DNA of 64,000 nucleotides from Crocodylus rhombifer. Its lineage: Eukaryota > Chordata > Crocodylia > Crocodylidae. Location of the stretch: the NCBI GenBank assembly GCA_038503035.1, contig JAVSML010025229.1:438136-502135 (forward strand), in the 5' to 3' direction. Position 1 is the stretch's first letter; every line of letters begins with the position of its first letter. Below are positions 59,134 through 64,000 of this stretch, in pieces. The notes beneath the pieces are model-generated. The model saw only the letters and a list, made by a program, of their open reading frames with translations. It ran no database searches and was not told where the DNA came from. Both the position numbers and the translations under genes were made by a program.

Positions 59134-59929
59134 CACATGCAAATTAAAGTTTGATTGCAAACAGCTATAAAATAAGTATGCATTTTGAGGTCTAACTTTA
59201 TAGCTGGTTGGAGCTTTTTATTGTGTAGTGAGTCCTTTGCATGTGTAGCTGGCCTTAAGGTAATTGCACAATTGACCAGTTAATTGAGCGGTACCTGTAA
59301 CATGTAGAGGGGACCTCCAGCTCTAAACAGAATTAAATTAAATCAAAGAAAGCGAAGAAGCCAGAAAAAAAGCCATTAAAAGACCCACTAGAGAGCTCTC
59401 CACCTCATCTCCCATATTTGTGGCTGCTTTTATGCTCTCTAATAGTAACTATATGGGAAAACATCAGCCAGACCAAAGAACAGAAAAAATGCCTCTCCCT
59501 GCAATCTGGGTTAAAGTCCTTATTGTGAGCTCAGCAGTTGCCTGTGACTTTACAGTCTGTCTTTCCAAGGAAGATCAATGTTTCCCAGTGGAGTAATTGG
59601 CAGACTTATGAGGGTATCCTGCCAAACCAACTTATTAATGCTTATTGGTCCTAGATAACTCCCTGTACTAGTCACAATCAGTCACGCTGGGGAGTTCTTT
59701 CCAGGAGTTTTGGGGGTTGGGAGTCAGTCCTGAAGAGTTATTTCTCTGAATCATGGCACACACCTAATGCCAAGCTTGAGCCCAGACTGCATTTTCCCAG
59801 ATTGCTTACCAAACTCTGAAAGGAGTTGGAGGGAAAATCTGACACTCCTTCCTGGCTAGCAGATGCAGTTACACAGAGAGCCAGGTTATCTGCTGATGCA
59901 AAATTCCACAGCAGAGTGGTGTTGGCAGC
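59134..59929. other. Unique sequence, no gene seen
   Basis: Nothing recognisable. Confidence 0.5.
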
Positions 59930-60105
59930 ATGGATTCCAGTTATTTTTGGGCTCCACAATTCAAAAAGGATGTGGAGAAGCTTGAGAGAGTCCAGAGAAG
60001 AGCCACGCTCCTGATCAGAGGTCAGGAAAACAGACCTTACGACGACAGGCTGAGAGCCATGATCTTCTGAGGTCCCTTCCAGCCCTAATGTCCATGAAAT
60101 CTTTG
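59930..60105 (+). mobile_element. CR1 fragment with internal deletion
   Basis: On the plus strand ORF2 words FWAPQFKKDVEKLERVQRRAT are followed by a DDRLRAM block and then directly by the CR1 3'UTR ('ggtcccttccagccctaatgtccatgaaatctttgaaat'). About 250-300 bp of ORF2 end and 3'UTR present in the 50-kb copy are missing at the join. Same subfamily as 49904-51042 by its 'atgaaatct' tail. Confidence 0.88.
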
Positions 60106-62780
60106 AAATTCATTTGTCCTTCTGGCTAATTTCTTTTTTTATCTGAACTTCAGACTTGCTACACTGAAGAGAAGAATTTCTTTACTTTGTTTATTCCCGT
60201 GTGTGCCGAGTAGTTATTTAAAGGAGTATTTTTGTGTCTATCAAAGGACTGATATGATTAAAGTTCTTTCAACAAGACAAGTAGTGGTAGCAAAAACAGG
60301 TCTTAGGCCAGTCCATGAGCTGTAGTTTTTGAGTCAGTCATTTATGGCCTGATCCAAAGACCACTGGTATCCACTGAAAGCTATTCTGTTGACTTAATTG
60401 GGTTTTACTTAAAGTGTTTAGAGATTATGGCAGTGATTTCAGTAATTTGTTTGTGTTACAGCAGTTGTTTGTACTGACTACCTAATTTCATATTCTTTTC
60501 CTGTGGGGAAGGACTGTCTATAAGAGCTCTTCCTTGCCACATTGAGACAGATGGACAGAATTGGACTGACTTAAAGCACAGCAGGGGTTGGCATCCTTTG
60601 AGCAATGACAGGCTGAATTAATGGAGCTTGATCTACAGCAGGTCACCATCTGCAATGCAGGCATTTGCCATCATTTACTATCCCATGCTGTGGATTCCTT
60701 GTACATGACCGATATGCTTCTGATTGCTCACTGACACTGAATGCCACCAAATCGCTGCCATTAGATCAAGTCCATGGACCAGAGATTGTTGACCCCTGGC
60801 TGGAGGCACTGGGTCTCATTCTGATCTCTTAGCAGTAAGAAACTCTGACTTCCGTGATGTTATACCTGGTTTTCAAATGTATAAATGATATCAGTGGCAG
60901 GTGTCTCTATATGGATATAGTGAAAAAAGTTATAGTTTAAAGATGCTCCCTTATTTACAGGTAATTGGGAGATGGCCTCTCAGGTAAGTAGCTGTTAGTT
61001 AGTTGGAGTCAAGCAGGGTCTGTAGAGTTTGCATACTGCTCCACAATTAAAGTGTGTTGTTGTTGTTCATGTATGCCTGGTGTTGATTGAACCCAGTAAT
61101 GATCACCCAGAAAATGAAACATCAAATATGGATAAAGTTATATGGATACAGCCTGTATGCGACATATAAGAGCTGTTTGCTTTTTCACTTTTAAACTTAA
61201 ATTCAAGACATGAGTCATTTTTCAAAGAAACATTTCATTTTAAAATGCATGTCCTCTTATATGGTAAGTTGTATCATGAAATAAGCATATATTCAGGCAG
61301 TAAACATAGGATTATGCTCATTAACCCACATGTGTATGTGCAAGAGCCATACCTGATTTATAGCTAGGTGTTATGCATTTGTTTACCTCTTTCTGTGTTG
61401 TTGAGGTGCTTGGGTGTGATAGTGAAGGGAGAAGTATGGGACTGTAGGCAGATTGGTCATATTTCTTAAATGATGGAAGTAACTGCAGATCCTGGCTAAC
61501 ATTGGGTGTTAGAGAGGTTCGTCACCAGTCCGTTGGGAACACAGAACCTTTTAACTCAAATTATAGAGGGTAAGTGAAGGAGAAAATTGGACTGCCATTT
61601 CTGGTCCCTGCTCCTCTTCTCATCTCTGCTTATGCATCATGATGATACTTGGGCATTTCTGCTAACAGCCTGCACATACGTTTGAATAGCTTCTATGGAG
61701 GACTCTTATCTCTGGAATTCATTTTCTTTGGTGGTCTGAAGGAACAGGCACATAGTTAGCCTTCAGGCCATCTCTTTTCTTAGAACTTTGCTAAGAATTG
61801 CAGTGGGAAATGTCTCTCTCAAGAATGTCCATTAAGTTATGTAAATACATCTAGAGACTGTTTGATGGGCACATTCAAGAAGTACAGCATTAAATAAGCA
61901 GTTCTGGGTTGACTTTAAAATTCATGCTGTTACATTTTCAAGGATACTCTTTTATGTTTTGTTAATGATTTGAGATCTCTGCATTTTAAAAAATTGATTT
62001 TCAAGTCTTTCACTTTAACTCTCTGTGCTCCTTGTCATTCCAGAACTTATGTTAGTTTTAACGCTGTGCCCTTAACACTGCAAATCTCTGCCTAGTGCAC
62101 AGCAGGAGGGGAGCTGTGGCTTTTGTGTCTTACTGCAAGTGCAAGGGGATGTATAGGTGGCAGCAGGGTCAAGCACTGTGGGACTGATTTCCAGAGCTGC
62201 TTAGCTGAGTTCTTGCAGTCTTTGAAGGGAATAGGAGTTGTGGCTACTCAGCAGCTCTGCAAATTGGTCTCTAATTACAGCCCCCCCTCACTGAGCTGTA
62301 GAACATCTCAGCTTCCTTTAGCACCTGTTCCCTGAGGGGCAGTTTCTGCCACCCACAGTTGCAAGGAGTCATTGAGGAGTCCCATTCTGTTGCCTGAGGA
62401 GTAGGTCCTACTTATTGAGAACGACCATAACAACGTAGATCTGCCCAAAGCTCCTGAGAACAAAAGCTGAAAACTGGGAAGGCTAAGAATGGGGAACATG
62501 TGGGCATAAGAAATGTGTTCAATGCAAACCTTGGCATCCAAGTAAGGGAGGGATTCTCCCCAACTAGGTGGGAACTGCCCTGAGGCAGGCACTGGAAAGC
62601 ACAGCTGTTCATCCTTAGTGCCCCTTTGGAAACTCTGGTATAGTTGGGTAAGCCAAGAAGGGGGATGTTTGAGGTAGTTGGGAGGAGAATCTTTTTAGGA
62701 TGCATTGCTGTGCAGGATTCAGTGACAGTGCAGTCTGCATAGCTCAGGACAGACATTCAAAAAGCCTGAGCCTGAATTGA
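60106..62780. other. AT-rich sequence, no gene seen
   Basis: No exon or repeat recognised. Frames at 62123-62756 on both strands lack domains. Confidence 0.5.
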
Positions 62781-62819
62781 TTCAATCTTTGCAGGTTAGT
62801 CTAACCTGCAAAGATTGAA
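62781..62819. repeat. Perfect 19-bp palindrome arms with 1-nt centre
   Basis: 'ttcaatctttgcaggttag' (62781-62799), one t, then its exact reverse complement (62801-62819). Outside the perfect part the flanks remain loosely complementary. It may be the end of a MITE or a cruciform-forming site. Confidence 0.9.
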
Positions 62820-63021
62820 CTGATTGGCAAGTGGATAGACCATTCCCTTTTCATTCTGGAAATGAAGGCACATGCCTGCAGTGTCTCAGGCCAGAAGCCT
62901 GGGGGAGCTAGAGCAGCTTTCACACAGAAGCTTGGGGGGGCAGGCCCAGCAGGTCTGAGTAAGACTGAGTAGGGGTTTAAACCTCCACCTTGGCCTGTGG
63001 GGTTTAGACAGTGGGGGAAGA

Positions 63022-63661
63022 ATTTCATAGACATTAGGGCTGGAAGGGACCTCAGAAGATCATCGAGTCCAGCCCCCCGTCCAAAGGGCAGGAAGTCAGC
63101 TGGGGTCATAGGATCCCAGCAAGATAAGCGTCCAATTTGCTCTTGAAGGTGTTCAATGTAGTAGGTGCTTGAACCACCTCTGATGGCAGGCTGTTCCAGA
63201 CCTTGGGGGCTCGGACAGTAAAGAAATTCTTCCTTATGTCCAGCCTGAAATGGTCTTGTAGTAGTTTATGACCGTTCGACCTCGTCATCCCTTGGGGTGC
63301 TCTGGTGAACAGACATTCCCCCAGATCCTGGTGGTCACCCCTGATAAACTTATAGGTGGCCATCAGATCACCCCTGAGCCTGTGCTTTTCCAGGCTAAAG
63401 AGCCCCATGACTCTCAGCCTGTCATTGTAAGGTCTGTTTTCCCGACCTCTGATCATGCGCGTGGCTCTCCTCTGGATTCTCTCAAGCTTCTCCACATCCT
63501 TTTTGAATTGTGGAGCCCAAAACTGGATGCAGTACTCTCTCTAGCTGCAGCCTCACCAAGGCCGAGTACAAGGGGAGAATGATGTTCCAGGATTTTCTTG
63601 AGAAACATCTATGGATGCAAGCCAGTGTTTTGGTCGCTTTAGTAGCCGCAGCATCGCATTG
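63022..63661 (-). mobile_element. Young CR1 LINE, copy 2
   Basis: Closely matches the 50-kb CR1 base for base over long stretches and is 5'-truncated near 63661 ('gcagcatcgcatt'). The 3' end lies at the left after 'gggggaagaa', with a single tail unit. Confidence 0.93.
63106..63495 (-). pseudogene. CR1 ORF2 C-terminus
   Basis: A 129-codon open frame with the blocks KLERIQRRATRMIRG, RRLRGDLMATYKF (HRLRGD here) and RFRLDIRKNFF (HFRLDIRKNFF), ending at the same natural stop as the 50-kb copy. A short insertion near 63537 (extra 'tctc') breaks the upstream frame. No RT catalytic core is present. Confidence 0.9.
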
Positions 63662-64000
63662 AGGGCATGGCCAGACCTCCTGTGGCTGGGGAGGGCAGGG
63701 GGAATGAGGAGGAGGAGTGGAGAGCTCTGCCTACCCCAGGAGCTCCCTTACTGCCAGGAGCAATTTGGGCACAGAGCATTGCTGGACCTCAGAGGAGGAC
63801 TCTTCCCCAATCCTCCCTCTCCCCCATGGTCACGGGGTGCAGCAGGGGGCTCTGTGCAGGGCTGCCTGGCCCTAGTGGGGGACTCCTCCCCCTCTCCAAT
63901 ACTGTGGAGGGGGTCTGTTTCATGCTGGGGCGACTCTTTCCCCTCCTCCTCCCCCCGCCTCCCATTGCCACAGGGCTGGGAGGGGTACTTTGTACAGGGC
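63662..64000. other. GC-rich sequence at window end
   Basis: G/C-rich with CTCCCC and GGGGAG runs; frames are compositional. No gene recognised. Confidence 0.5.

Noticed and set aside
60936..60995. A 23-nt segment flanked by 'ttatttacag' and 'gtaagtagc', like a micro-exon
   Set aside because: Splice-like words of this kind arise often by chance, the segment is not a multiple of three, and no neighbouring exon is recognisable.

Overview
The window looks like vertebrate nuclear DNA, most likely from a non-avian sauropsid; I lean to a crocodilian, with a turtle as the alternative. Reasons: several generations of CR1 LINEs (one with a still-open reverse transcriptase frame), Penelope-like elements, hAT, pogo and Helitron-type DNA elements, MIR-like SINEs and long solo LTRs, and no recognisable Alu or L1. 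I recognised no cellular protein-coding exon, tRNA, rRNA, CRISPR array or bacterial-style operon. Nearly all long open frames are parts of transposable elements or chance frames in GC-rich tandem repeats. The window is therefore intergenic or deep intronic DNA.

Layout. 1-7.2 kb: AT-rich unique sequence with a MIR, a compound TG/TC minisatellite, a CCAAT-rich repeat, a 444-bp MITE and a hAT-like element holding a Penelope tail. 7.2-14.9 kb: a two-LTR endogenous retrovirus, broken throughout, with gag, protease, RT, RNase H, integrase and an env-like tail still traceable in order. 15.3-16.3 kb: an old CR1 abutting a CpG-rich tandem array. 18.6-20.5 kb: a 1,872-bp solo LTR with 4-bp target duplications. 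23-30 kb: CR1 ends, a 187-bp hAT MITE, a second MITE, a probable LTR, and a TIR-bounded element filled with minisatellite. 33-38 kb: the second 187-bp hAT MITE, a second CCAAT-rich repeat and an ancient CR1/L3-type fragment.

40-45 kb: a large foldback hAT-type element, a broken ZBED-type hAT transposase and a Penelope fragment. 45.6-47.1 kb: a different solo LTR (4-bp TSD CTTG). 48.5-51.1 kb: a second copy of the 18.6-kb LTR family, with its own TSD (ATTT), interrupted by a young CR1. 51.6-54 kb: a palindromic MITE and a complete-ended Penelope-like element with inverted terminal arms and a 12-bp TSD. 55.9-57.2 kb: a Helitron-like insert. 58.6-59.1 kb: a pogo/Tigger-like element with a Lys/Ser/Pro-rich frame. 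59.9-64 kb: two more CR1 copies, a perfect 19-bp-arm palindrome and GC-rich sequence.

The elements do not form a pathway. What can be read is a history of insertion: CR1 into an LTR, a Penelope tail inside a hAT element, and a Penelope fragment directly after a hAT transposase. The most noteworthy structures are the inverted-arm Penelope element, the foldback hAT element, and the two very long LTR families whose edges can be fixed to the base. All family names come from my own reading, with no database search.
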